DNA of 37,387 bases. Origin: Pyramidobacter piscolens W5455. Lineage in GTDB: Bacteria > Synergistota > Synergistia > Synergistales > Dethiosulfovibrionaceae. The position numbers and the translations under genes were made by a program. The notes beneath the pieces are model-generated. The model saw only the letters and a program-made list of their open reading frames with translations. It ran no database searches and was not told where the DNA came from. Below, piece by piece: positions 7,113 through 14,645 of this stretch. The stretch lies in assembly GCF_000177335.1 (NCBI RefSeq), contig NZ_ADFP01000044.1, positions 1 through 37,387 on the forward strand, written 5' to 3'. Each line of letters begins with the position of its first letter. Position 1 is the stretch's first letter.

Positions 7113-7373
7113 GTGGACTGGCTGCATTTTACGGTTTTGATTCTTTTGCTGGTTTCCGGCTTTTTCACGGTATGGTTCCGCGACCTGCTCTGCTCGGTGA
7201 TCTGTGCCGGAGCCTTCAGTCTGCTGCTGGCGCTTGAGTTTTACATCCTTCAGGCGCCCGACGTGGCCATCGCTCAGGCGGGCATCGGCGCGGCCCTCGA
7301 CACGGCGATCTTCATCATTGCCCTGACGGGCATCGGTTACGTGCATCGCGGGAACGGAGGCGGGCGCCGATGA
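7113..7373 (+). CDS. mbhD: Membrane-bound hydrogenase subunit D (DUF4040)
   Basis: This 86-residue protein has three helices and the DUF4040/MbhD signature ILQAPDVAIAQAGIGAALDTAIF. In full-size MrpA this region is the domain just before the C-terminus; in Mbh complexes it is a separate gene, as here. It starts with GTG at 7113, two bases after the mbhC stop. Conserved residues of this domain lie near the putative Na+ path in the archaeal complex. Confidence 0.87.
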   Translation: MDWLHFTVLILLLVSGFFTVWFRDLLCSVICAGAFSLLLALEFYILQAPDVAIAQAGIGAALDTAIFIIALTGIGYVHRGNGGGRR

Positions 7374-7654
7374 AATCCGTGCGGATTCTTTTCGTCATTG
7401 CGGCCATTATGATGGGCGGAGCGCTGATGGGCGCGGTTTCGTCGCTGCATCCTTTCGGCATGCCTTCGGCTGAAGGACGCGCGGTGGACGAACACTATCT
7501 GAACCGCGCCGGCGCCGATCTGTCGTGCGAAAACGTGGTCACGTCCATCGTCTTCGACTATCGCGGTTTCGACACGATCGGCGAGTCAACGGTGTTGTTT
7601 GCGGCGCTTCTCTCGGTGATGATGCTGTTCCGCAAGGGGGGCAGAAAACAATGA
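7370..7654 (+). CDS. mbhE: Membrane-bound hydrogenase subunit E (MrpA C-terminal-like)
   Basis: This 94-residue protein has an N-terminal helix, a periplasmic-type loop with HYLNRAGADLSCENVVTSIVFDYRGFDTIGE, and a C-terminal helix ending in a basic tail. The VTSIVFDYRGFDTIGE motif marks the MbhE / MrpA C-terminal family. It overlaps mbhD by four bases and mbhF by ATGA. The split of MrpA into separate D and E genes is what distinguishes Mbh-type clusters from ordinary mrp operons. Confidence 0.87.
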   Translation: MKSVRILFVIAAIMMGGALMGAVSSLHPFGMPSAEGRAVDEHYLNRAGADLSCENVVTSIVFDYRGFDTIGESTVLFAALLSVMMLFRKGGRKQ

Positions 7655-8166
7655 AGAACAGGAGCATGCGCCCGCTTTCCGTGATCGCGCGCACGGCCTG
7701 CGACATGTACGCGTGGTTCATGGTGGCTTTCGGCGCCTATGTGATCGTCCACGGCGACATCACGCCCGGCGGCGGCTTCCAGGGCGGCGCGATCTGCGCG
7801 ACGTTCCTGGCGCTGATGCTGGTCACCCAGGGCAGCACCTACGTCTCGGCGTGGCTGAACGAGAATTTTTACAAAGTCTGCCTGTTCCTTGGGCTGTTCA
7901 TGTTCATCGGTTTCGGCCTGATGGGATTGGGCTGGGCGATGGACGGCACGATGATGCTGAACTGGGCCGCGGTAGCTCACGACCAACTGGCGACGGTAAA
8001 GCCATGGTGGCCGCCTTCCGGCACGGTCGCGCTGATGGATATCGCCGTCGGTATCGAAGTCGCCGGCGGGCTGAGCCTGATCCTGATGACGATGTTCCGC
8101 GCCATTCGTCTGGGCACGGTTCAGGAGGATGGCATGGGAAAGGAGACTGGCCATGATCAGCGCTAA
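7651..8166 (+). CDS. mbhF: Membrane-bound hydrogenase subunit F (MnhB domain)
   Basis: This 171-residue protein has four membrane helices and the MnhB signature YVIVHGDITPGGGFQGGAI near residues 30-50. It corresponds to MrpB and MbhF. The ATG at 7651 overlaps the mbhE stop. Its 3' end overlaps the next gene by 14 bases, the longest overlap in the cluster. Confidence 0.88.
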   Translation: MKNRSMRPLSVIARTACDMYAWFMVAFGAYVIVHGDITPGGGFQGGAICATFLALMLVTQGSTYVSAWLNENFYKVCLFLGLFMFIGFGLMGLGWAMDGTMMLNWAAVAHDQLATVKPWWPPSGTVALMDIAVGIEVAGGLSLILMTMFRAIRLGTVQEDGMGKETGHDQR

Positions 8167-8506
8167 TCTGCCTTATTTCGTGGTGGCCGTGCTTTTCTTG
8201 ATCGGGCTTCTCGGCGTTCTGCTGGAGACGAACATGATCAAGATCGGCATCGCCATCGACGTGATGGAATCGGCCGCCAACATGTTCCTGATCGTGCTGG
8301 GATACCGCGAGGGCGGTTATATCCCGGTCAAGTTCCTGATGCCGGCCGGCACGGAAAACTTTGTGCTGCCCACGCCTCAGGCGCTGACGCTGACGGCCAT
8401 CGTCATCGCGCTGGCGACGTCGGCGCTGATGCTGTCGCTGATCGTCATGCTGTACCGCCATTACGGCACGCTTGACGTGCGCGAGATCAGGAGGCTGAGA
8501 GGATGA
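8153..8506 (+). CDS. mbhG: Membrane-bound hydrogenase subunit G (MnhC/NuoK-like)
   Basis: This 117-residue protein has three membrane helices with the NuoK/MnhC pattern: GVLLETNMIKIGIAIDVMESAANMFLI and, in helix 3, PTPQALTLTAIVIALATSALML. It corresponds to MrpC/MbhG and to NuoK of complex I, where acidic residues in the helices line the ion path. The ATG at 8153 is chosen over the upstream ATG at 8129 because it has AAGGAGA before it and starts directly at the first helix. Confidence 0.88.
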   Translation: MISANLPYFVVAVLFLIGLLGVLLETNMIKIGIAIDVMESAANMFLIVLGYREGGYIPVKFLMPAGTENFVLPTPQALTLTAIVIALATSALMLSLIVMLYRHYGTLDVREIRRLRG

Positions 8507-10068
8507 GGCTGATGAACCATCTTCCGGCGCTGGCGCTGGCCCTGCCCCTGCTGGCCGCTTTTGCGACGCCTCTCTTCGCCGCGGTGAGCGCCAAGGCGCG
8601 CGACCGTTGGGTGACGTGCGTCTCCGCGCTGGTGACGCTGGTCGTCTTCGCGTTGCTGCGTCGCGTGCTCGTCCATGGCACGCAGATCTACGTGATGGGG
8701 GCGCCTTCGTGGAACATCTCGTTGCCTTCGGGATTTGCCATCCCCGTGCGCATCATTCTCGAAGTCGACGCGTTCAACGCGCTGGCGGCCTGCGCGGCGG
8801 CGCTGGCGCAGCTGGCGGGCACGATCTACGGCCTGAAATTCGTGAAGAAATTCACCGGGCTCGAGTTTTACAGCGCGCTGTTTCTGCTGCTGACGGCCGG
8901 CACGATGGGCATGATCCTGACCGGCGACCTGTTCAACTTTTTCGTGTTCCTCGAGATCAGCTCGGTGGCGTCCTTCGGTCTGATCGCGTTTTGGCGCGAC
9001 CGTCCCGAGTCGGTCGAGGCTTCCTACAAGTACATGTTGGTGTCGCAGCTGGCGGCCCAGTTGGTGCTGGTCGGGCTGGCGTTCATCTACGGGCGTTACG
9101 GCGTGCTCAACATGGCTGCTTTCAGCCGCGCCGTGCAGCCCGACCTGATCAGCAAAGTGGTGCTGGTCTTCGTTCTCGTCGCGCTGGGCATGAAGTGCGG
9201 CGCGTTCCCGATGCACATGTGGATGCCCGATTCCTACGCCGAGGCCCCCGCTTCCGTGACGGTGATGCTGGTGGCGACCAGTCAGGCTTCGCTCGTGGTG
9301 CTCTGCCGCTTCTGCTTCTCGCTGTACGGCACGGCGATCGGTTCGGCGGCGGTGCCCTGGGCGCTGATCGTCATGGGCTGCCTGTCCATGTTCGGCGGCG
9401 TGTCCATGGCGGTGGTGCAGCACGAAGTGAAGCGCCTGATGGGCTATCACTCGGTGTCGCAGGTGGGCTATATGCTTACGGCGTTCGGCGTCGGGCTGCT
9501 GGCCTTGGGCGACGCGACGGCCATGAACGATTACGGTCTGGCGGCGGTATCCGGCGGACTTTATCACATGATCAACTACATTCTTTACAAGGGATTGCTG
9601 TTCCTCTGCGCCGGCGCTCTGTATTACGTCGCGGGCAGCCGCGATCTCGACAAGATGGGCGGCTTGGCGCGGCGCATGCCGGTCACGAGCGTGCTGTTCC
9701 TGATCGCCGCGGCCGCCATTTCCGGCCTGCCGCCGTTCAACGGCTTCGTCTCCAAGTGGATGATCTACGAGAGCGTCTACGCGGTCCATCCGTTCCTGAT
9801 GGTGGTGGCCCTGGTCTCGTCGGTGCTGACGCTGGCTTCCTTCGTCAAGGTCTACCAGACGGCGTTCCTCGGCCCCGAGCGCTCTCAGTTCGCGGCGGTC
9901 CGCGAGGTGCCGAAGTCGATGATCGCCGGCATGGTGGTATTGGCGGCGGCGATTCTCGTGCTTTCGCTGTTCCCCTCGTGGACGGTGAACACGCTGGTGC
10001 GCCCGGCGGCGGAGGCTCTGGTGGACAAGGCTTCTTACGGAGCGGCAGTGATGGGAGGTGCTTTGTGA
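8503..10068 (+). CDS. mbhH: Membrane-bound hydrogenase antiporter-like subunit H (MnhD/NuoM-like)
   Basis: This 521-residue protein has about 14 transmembrane helices and is the large ion-translocating subunit, homologous to MrpD and NuoM/NuoN. Key segments are LFNFFVFLEISSVASFGL (conserved Glu in helix 5), GMKCGAFPMHMWMPDSYAEAPASVTVML, HEVKRLMGYHSVSQVGYM and GLPPFNGFVSKWMI. There is only one such subunit in the cluster, as in Mbh; Mbx complexes have two. It should translocate Na+ or H+ across the inner membrane, driven by electron transfer in the hydrogenase module. It overlaps mbhG by ATGA. Confidence 0.92.
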   Translation: MRLMNHLPALALALPLLAAFATPLFAAVSAKARDRWVTCVSALVTLVVFALLRRVLVHGTQIYVMGAPSWNISLPSGFAIPVRIILEVDAFNALAACAAALAQLAGTIYGLKFVKKFTGLEFYSALFLLLTAGTMGMILTGDLFNFFVFLEISSVASFGLIAFWRDRPESVEASYKYMLVSQLAAQLVLVGLAFIYGRYGVLNMAAFSRAVQPDLISKVVLVFVLVALGMKCGAFPMHMWMPDSYAEAPASVTVMLVATSQASLVVLCRFCFSLYGTAIGSAAVPWALIVMGCLSMFGGVSMAVVQHEVKRLMGYHSVSQVGYMLTAFGVGLLALGDATAMNDYGLAAVSGGLYHMINYILYKGLLFLCAGALYYVAGSRDLDKMGGLARRMPVTSVLFLIAAAAISGLPPFNGFVSKWMIYESVYAVHPFLMVVALVSSVLTLASFVKVYQTAFLGPERSQFAAVREVPKSMIAGMVVLAAAILVLSLFPSWTVNTLVRPAAEALVDKASYGAAVMGGAL

Positions 10069-10403
10069 TGTTCGGCAGCATTTTCTCCGGCGCCGGCTTC
10101 TGGGATGCGGGCGCGTGGATCCTGGCGTTCCTCTTCGTGGGGGGAGCAGCGCTTTTCATCCGCCGGATGGGACGCAGCGATTACAAAAAAGGGACCGACC
10201 AGGACGAAATTTACTATTCGGGCAACGTCGTCCCCGACGCGGAGGTCTTTACGGTTCCGGCCAGCTCTTCCTACTGGGGATTCCGCGAAGCGCTGAAGGG
10301 CTATTATTCCCATCTGACGGCGCTGCACCGCGGCATCGCTACGGAATACGTGGGTTGGTTCGTGTTCACGGCCGCCCTGATTCTCACGTTTGTGCTCGTT
10401 TAG
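10068..10403 (+). CDS. mbhI: Membrane-bound hydrogenase subunit I
   Basis: This 111-residue protein has an N-terminal helix (WILAFLFVGGAALFI), a polar middle with DQDEIYYSGNVVPD and a C-terminal hydrophobic segment after a possible amphipathic helix. Position between H and J, size and the YYSGN motif match MbhI, the subunit that joins the antiporter and hydrogenase membrane modules. The ATG at 10068 is used; it shares its A with the mbhH stop, and a GTG lies directly before it. Confidence 0.8.
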   Translation: MFGSIFSGAGFWDAGAWILAFLFVGGAALFIRRMGRSDYKKGTDQDEIYYSGNVVPDAEVFTVPASSSYWGFREALKGYYSHLTALHRGIATEYVGWFVFTAALILTFVLV

Positions 10404-10415
10404 GAGGCTGCCGTC

Positions 10416-10886
10416 ATGAAGCTGGAAAATTATCTTCAGGTCCTGCCCAAGTCGCTGTGGGTTTTTACGCTCAACAGCGGTTCCTGCAACGGCTGCGACA
10501 TTGAAATCGTCGCCAGCCTGACGCCCCGTTACGACATCGAGCGTCTCGGGCTGAAGCTGACGGGCACTCCGCGCCATGCCGACGTCCTTCTGGTCACCGG
10601 ACCGGTGACGCGTTTCATGGAGCCGAAGCTGCGCCAGATCTACGCGCAGATCCCCGACCCCAAGGTGGTCATCGCCGTGGGCAACTGCGCCACTTCCGGC
10701 GACGTGTTCTACAAATCCTACAATCTCGTCGGCCCCGTGGATCGCATCGTGCCCGTAGACGTGTACGTCCACGGCTGCGCCATCCGTCCCGAAGCGCTGA
10801 TCGAGGGCGTGGCCAAGGCGGTCACGCTGCTGGAGGCCAAGCGGGCCGGGCTGTTGAACAAGAGCGCGGTGGGAGAGGGGGCGTAA
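10416..10886 (+). CDS. mbhJ: Membrane-bound [NiFe]-hydrogenase small subunit J (NuoB-like)
   Basis: This 156-residue protein is the electron-transfer small subunit that carries the [4Fe-4S] cluster nearest the NiFe site. The four cluster cysteines are visible: two in GSCNGCDIE, one in GNCATSG and one in HGCAIRPE. It is homologous to NuoB of complex I and to EchC and HycG. It starts at an ATG with AGGAGG 8 bases upstream. It is soluble and should sit at the membrane surface between the ferredoxin-like subunit N and the large subunit L. Confidence 0.93.
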   Translation: MKLENYLQVLPKSLWVFTLNSGSCNGCDIEIVASLTPRYDIERLGLKLTGTPRHADVLLVTGPVTRFMEPKLRQIYAQIPDPKVVIAVGNCATSGDVFYKSYNLVGPVDRIVPVDVYVHGCAIRPEALIEGVAKAVTLLEAKRAGLLNKSAVGEGA

Positions 10887-10892
10887 TCCGCG

Positions 10893-11486
10893 ATGGACAT
10901 GAGGGCAAGCGCGCAATCGAAAAAATATCCCACGTCGATGGAAATCTACGCGGATAAAAATGTGAATTACAAAACGCCTCAGGAAGCGCTCGAGTTTCTT
11001 CGGAGCCGTTTCGGCGACGCCGTGACGGAAACGGAGCTGCGCGAGTACAAAGAGGGCGTGTGCCAGTATTCGCGCTGGCATCTGCTGCTTACCGTGAGGC
11101 GCGAGAGGTTTCTCGATCTCGTGGACGCCCTCGGCGAGCTGGACTTTCCCCATTTTCACGTGGCCAGCGGCAACGACGACGGCGACACGATCCGGCAGAT
11201 CTACCACTTCTCGCTGTTCCGCCGCGAAGGACGCGGCAGGGAGCTGACGGTCACGGTCACGGTGCGCGTGCCCAAGACCGACCTGGTCATGCCGTCGCTG
11301 CACGGGCGCAATCCCGGCGTCGGCTTCAGCGAGCGCGAGATGAACGAAATGCTTGGCGTCGCTCACGACGGACAGCCCAACACGGATCTCGTTTTCCTGC
11401 CCGACGGCTGGGACCGCACGATCCTGCCCTGGCGCCGCGACGAGACCGGCCCCGAAGGCAAGGGCGTCATCAATGAGCTCGATTAG
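10893..11486 (+). CDS. mbhK: Membrane-bound hydrogenase subunit K (NuoC-like)
   Basis: This 197-residue protein is of the complex I 30-kDa (NuoC) family. The C-terminal part has the signature PSLHGRNPGVGFSEREMNEM, followed by GQPNTDLVFLPDGWD. It is structural, binding beside the large subunit on the cytoplasmic side. About 20 N-terminal residues before the domain are poorly conserved and the start may be either ATG at 10893 or the in-frame ATG at 10899. In formate hydrogenlyase this domain is fused to the large subunit; here it is separate, as in archaeal Mbh. Confidence 0.88.
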   Translation: MDMRASAQSKKYPTSMEIYADKNVNYKTPQEALEFLRSRFGDAVTETELREYKEGVCQYSRWHLLLTVRRERFLDLVDALGELDFPHFHVASGNDDGDTIRQIYHFSLFRREGRGRELTVTVTVRVPKTDLVMPSLHGRNPGVGFSEREMNEMLGVAHDGQPNTDLVFLPDGWDRTILPWRRDETGPEGKGVINELD

Positions 11487-11497
11487 GAGGTGCCGTG

Positions 11498-12736
11498 ATG
11501 ACCAAAACTTATAAACTTCCCATCGGTCCCGCGCACGTGGGACTCAAGGAACCTGTTACGGCATGGCTCGACATCGAGGGAGAGCGCATCGTCGACGCGA
11601 CGGTCCGCCCCGGAGCGATCCATCGTGGCATCGAGTTTATGAGCCGCGAGCGCAATCCCGTCCAGGTCATCTTTCTGGCCGAGCGGATCTGCGGCATCTG
11701 TTCGTTCAGCCATTCCATCGCGTACGCCAAGGCCGTGGAAGACGCCGCCAAAGTCGAGGTGCCCGTGCGCGGTCAGTACATCCGCTCGCTGGTGCTGGAA
11801 CTGGAGCGCGTTCACTCCCACATCCTCTGGCTGAGCGTGGCCTGCTATTCGATCGGTTTCGACAGCGCCTTTCACCTCGGCATGGCTCTGCGCGAAAAGG
11901 TCATGGACGTCCTGGAAGCGCTCACCGGCAACCGCGTCAACTACGCCGTGACGGCCATCGGCGGCGTGCGCTGGGACGTGACGCCGAAGGTGGACCGCGT
12001 CGTGCGCGACATGATCGCGTATTACCGCAGCGAGTTCCACGAATATTACGACGCCGTGATCAACGATCCGGTGGTCAAGGCCCGTCTGCGCGACGTGGGC
12101 GTGCTCCCTACGGGCGACGCCGTGCGTCTGGACGCGCTCGGGCCGACGTCGCGCGGCAGCGGCGTGCGCGCCGACGTGCGCGAGTCGTCGCCCTACGACG
12201 CGTACTGCGACATTCCCGTCAAGGCCATCGTGCCTCAGGACTATTTCGGCGAAGTTCACGGCGACGTGCTCGACCGTTTCCTCGTGCGCCTGCTCGAGGT
12301 CTATCAGTCGCTCGATCTGCTCGAAAGCATTCTCGACGGGCTGCCCGAAGGGCCGATCACGGCGTTCCCGAAGCCGGTCGCCGGACTGGCCAAACTGAAG
12401 GCGGCCGGCGGCTTCGGCTACGGCTGCATCGAGGCCCCCCGCGGCGACGTCACGCACGTGGTGGAGCTGAAAGCCGGCGACGAAAACGTCTTCATGTGGA
12501 AAGTCCGTGCCCCCACCTATGCGAACGCCCAGGCCTGGCCGCTGATGTTCATCGGCAACGAGATCGCCGACGCGGCGCTGATCATCAACAGCATCGACCC
12601 GTGCATCTCCTGCATGGAGCGCATGGTGCTGACCGACCGCGCGGCGAACCGTCAGGGCGTCGTCACCAAGGACGAGCTTTTGCAGATGAGCCGCGAAAAG
12701 ACGGCTGACCTGAGGAGGAAGATAGGCCAATGCTGA
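11498..12736 (+). CDS. mbhL: Membrane-bound [NiFe]-hydrogenase large subunit L
   Basis: This 412-residue catalytic subunit carries the NiFe centre that reduces protons to H2. Both metal-binding motifs are intact: ERICGICS near residues 62-69 and DPCISC near 367-372. That separates it from NuoD, which lost them, and from Mbx-type sulfane reductases, in which they are altered. A 40-residue tail follows the last cysteine; whether it is cleaved during maturation is unknown. The ATG at 11498 is chosen because AGGAGG ends 7 bases before it; a GTG three bases earlier is closer. No hyp maturation genes are in the window, so these must lie elsewhere. Confidence 0.94.
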   Translation: MTKTYKLPIGPAHVGLKEPVTAWLDIEGERIVDATVRPGAIHRGIEFMSRERNPVQVIFLAERICGICSFSHSIAYAKAVEDAAKVEVPVRGQYIRSLVLELERVHSHILWLSVACYSIGFDSAFHLGMALREKVMDVLEALTGNRVNYAVTAIGGVRWDVTPKVDRVVRDMIAYYRSEFHEYYDAVINDPVVKARLRDVGVLPTGDAVRLDALGPTSRGSGVRADVRESSPYDAYCDIPVKAIVPQDYFGEVHGDVLDRFLVRLLEVYQSLDLLESILDGLPEGPITAFPKPVAGLAKLKAAGGFGYGCIEAPRGDVTHVVELKAGDENVFMWKVRAPTYANAQAWPLMFIGNEIADAALIINSIDPCISCMERMVLTDRAANRQGVVTKDELLQMSREKTADLRRKIGQC

Positions 12737-13716
12737 TTGTGAGAATCGTCCTCGCGCTTCTGCTGTCGTTCTTTGTCGTTCTTTTTGCGCTGTATTTTCA
12801 GGCGCTGGACCGCATCGGTCACGCCCGTATGCAGCGTCGTCTCGGGCCGCCCCTCCTGCAGGGGTTTTACGATTTCTTCAAGCTGCTCGGCAAGGAGAAC
12901 ATCACGCCGCGCCGCGCGGTAGGCTGGATTTTCAACGGCGCGCCGGTGCTCGCGCTGGCGACGGGGCTGATGATCTTCCTGTACATTCCCATGGGCTCGG
13001 TGCCGGCGGTGCTTTCCGGCCGCGGCGACATGATCACCGTGCTGTACCTGATCACGCTGTCGAGCATCTGTCTGGCCATGGCGGCCTTCGCTTCCGGTTC
13101 GCCGATCGCCACGATCGGCGCTCAGCGCGAGATCGTGCTGATGATGAGCTTCGAGATCCCTACGGCGATCATCGTCTCCTCGATCGCATGGCTGGCCAGC
13201 CGGGCCGGCGTACCGGGCGCCCCCTTCGCGCTGTCGACGTACAACCTCAGCAGCCCGTGGAGCATGGTGGGCTGGAGCGGCTTCATCGGCCTGATCTGCT
13301 TTCTCTTCTCGGCGCTGATGATCACCCCGGGCGAAAGCGGCACGGGGCTGATGGACATTGCCGAGGCCAAGACGGAGATCCTCGAGGGCATGACGGTGGA
13401 GTTCAGCGGCGTCAACCTGGCGCTGGTCAATCTGTCGATCACCGTGCGCTCGCTGGCTTTTTCGGCGCTGATCGTGAGCCTGTTCTTTCCCGGATCGCTG
13501 TTCGCCGGCAGTCTGCCCAGAGCCGCGGGCTACGTCGTGGATTTCTTCTGGTTCTGGCTGAAGGTGTTGGCTGTGGCGCTGGTCGGCGTCACGTATCTGC
13601 GCAGCGTCTTCGGACGGCTCAAGATCTGGCAGGCCGCGCGTTTCTACTGGGGGTACGTGGGACTGCTGTCCCTCGCCGGCATGATCCTGATCACCGTCGA
13701 GATCATGCTTCGCTAA
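12730..13716 (+). CDS. mbhM: Membrane-bound hydrogenase subunit M (NuoH-like)
   Basis: This 328-residue protein has about eight membrane helices and is the complex I subunit 1 (NuoH) homologue, also EchB/HycD. The loop with DIAEAKTEILEGMTVEFSG matches the acidic NuoH loop that contacts the peripheral arm and lines the (vestigial) quinone cavity; GPPLLQGFYDFFKLLGKE is the matching N-terminal loop. It anchors the hydrogenase module to the membrane and is part of the coupling path. The gene starts inside the end of mbhL (7-base overlap). Confidence 0.92.
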   Translation: MLIVRIVLALLLSFFVVLFALYFQALDRIGHARMQRRLGPPLLQGFYDFFKLLGKENITPRRAVGWIFNGAPVLALATGLMIFLYIPMGSVPAVLSGRGDMITVLYLITLSSICLAMAAFASGSPIATIGAQREIVLMMSFEIPTAIIVSSIAWLASRAGVPGAPFALSTYNLSSPWSMVGWSGFIGLICFLFSALMITPGESGTGLMDIAEAKTEILEGMTVEFSGVNLALVNLSITVRSLAFSALIVSLFFPGSLFAGSLPRAAGYVVDFFWFWLKVLAVALVGVTYLRSVFGRLKIWQAARFYWGYVGLLSLAGMILITVEIMLR

Positions 13717-13737
13717 AGGAAAGGGAGGAGATCCGCG

Positions 13738-14316
13738 ATGCTGAACGCCATGTCGCTGACGGTGCTCCGTCAGTTCTTTATGCGCTGCCTGACCCGTCCT
13801 TTCCCCGCCATGCGCATGCCCGATTCCATGAGCGGCGCGCTGCAGGCGGCGGCCGAGGGCAAAGTTGCCCTCAATCCTGCCGTGCCGCGCTGGGGGCGCT
13901 TTCGAGGGCGTCTGAATTACGACCGCGCCAAGTGCATCGGCTGCGGCATGTGCACCAAAGTCTGTCCGGCGCGCGCCATCGTCTTCGATCCCGACACCGA
14001 AGGGCAGAAGCCCCGCAAGGTGATGCTGCACGGCGACCGCTGCTGCTTCTGCGCGCAGTGCAACGACGTCTGTCCGGTGTCGGCGCTGAGCATGACGACC
14101 GATTTTGCCTTCTCCAGCTCCGGCGACCGCAAAGCCGGCACGACCCGGAAGGACACGGGCAAGGCGGTCCGGCTGCCGTTCCAGAAAGAATGGCTCGACC
14201 CCAAACCGGGCGAAGTGGAGGAGTTCCTGCCGCCGGAACTGCCCGAGGAAGTTGCCGCGTTTTCCGCAGAACCGCCGGCGCCTGCCGCGCAGCCCGCTGC
14301 GGTTGAAGGGAAATAA
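13738..14316 (+). CDS. mbhN: Membrane-bound hydrogenase ferredoxin-like subunit N (NuoI-like)
   Basis: This 192-residue protein has two [4Fe-4S] cluster motifs, CIGCGMCTKVCP and CCFCAQCNDVCP (each C-x2-C-x2-C-x3-C-P), about 40 residues apart. It should take electrons from reduced ferredoxin and pass them to subunit J. A helix-forming N-terminus may lie on the membrane. The C-terminal 60 residues are Pro/Ala/Glu-rich with low complexity and are longer than in the archaeal protein. It is the last gene of the cluster, 21 bases after mbhM, and a strong terminator follows. Confidence 0.92.
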   Translation: MLNAMSLTVLRQFFMRCLTRPFPAMRMPDSMSGALQAAAEGKVALNPAVPRWGRFRGRLNYDRAKCIGCGMCTKVCPARAIVFDPDTEGQKPRKVMLHGDRCCFCAQCNDVCPVSALSMTTDFAFSSSGDRKAGTTRKDTGKAVRLPFQKEWLDPKPGEVEEFLPPELPEEVAAFSAEPPAPAAQPAAVEGK

Positions 14317-14333
14317 GCGCGTTTCGTTGGCGC

Positions 14334-14373
14334 AAAAAAATCGCCCGGTCTTCGCAAGACCGGGCGATTTTTT
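14334..14373 (+). terminator. Strong terminator after the hydrogenase cluster
   Basis: ATCGCCCGGTCTT and AAGACCGGGCGAT form a 13-bp perfect stem around CGC, with A-run before and T6 after. It closes the 14-gene transcript. Confidence 0.92.
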
Positions 14374-14427
14374 GCGGGCCCCGTTCCGTTTTTCAGGCGG
14401 CGCGTGAAAAAAATTTTCTTTGGTCAC

Positions 14428-14456
14428 TTGATTCATTTTTTGCGAGTGTGTATCAT
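14428..14456 (+). promoter_or_regulatory. Promoter for the mgtE pair
   Basis: TTGATT (14428-14433) and TATCAT (14451-14456) are 17 bases apart, just after the hydrogenase terminator. Initiation near 14463 would give an untranslated leader of about 180 bases before the first mgtE gene. Confidence 0.6.
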
Positions 14457-14462
14457 AATAAA

Positions 14463-14645
14463 ATGTTGCCCTGAAAAGAGTCAGGGCGTTTTCATGAGAA
14501 GGAGGCGGTCGGAAACCGATGGATCAACACGCTGACGGTATTCCCTTACGATTCGGCACAATAGCTCCGGCGGTTTTCGTCCGGCCCTGACGTCCCTTTC
14601 GCGTCGGCGCGCCGCCGCTGCCGGAATGCGAAAGGAGTGTTTTTT
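14463..14645 (+). promoter_or_regulatory. Long structured leader of mgtE with a possible upstream ORF
   Basis: The leader begins with a GCCCTG/CAGGGC hairpin (14468-14488). A full AAGGAGG follows near 14499-14505 although mgtE starts only at 14646. About 13 bases after it, past a CGGT/ACCG mini-hairpin, the ATG at 14519 opens a 23-residue frame (MDQHADGIPLRF... ending VRP) that stops at 14590. A shorter frame starts at 14494. Mg2+ transporter genes are often controlled by M-box riboswitches or leader peptides; this leader has no clear M-box core, so leader-peptide or another RNA control is inferred only. Confidence 0.4.

Noticed and set aside
8461-9789. A 442-codon minus-strand frame over mbhH
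   Set aside because: The composition is that of a shadow frame, rich in His, Arg and Gln, with no domain, while the plus strand encodes an obvious antiporter subunit.
11150-11170. A further parS-like site inside mbhK
   Set aside because: It shares TTTCACGTGG with the consensus on one side only; the other half-site is not palindromic and it lies in coding sequence.
5940-14316. Mbx-type sulfane reductase or plain mrp antiporter operon
   Set aside because: Mbx has two MrpD-like subunits and altered metal motifs; here there is one and both CxxC motifs are intact. A plain mrp operon would lack subunits J to N.
12652-14436. A 594-codon minus-strand frame over mbhM and mbhN
   Set aside because: It is low-complexity (Arg, His, Gln, Asp) and antisense to two clearly conserved genes.
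14463-14645. M-box (ykoK) Mg2+ riboswitch before mgtE
   Set aside because: A few words are similar, but the conserved M-box core and its three-way layout are not present and the possible aptamer would be far too short.
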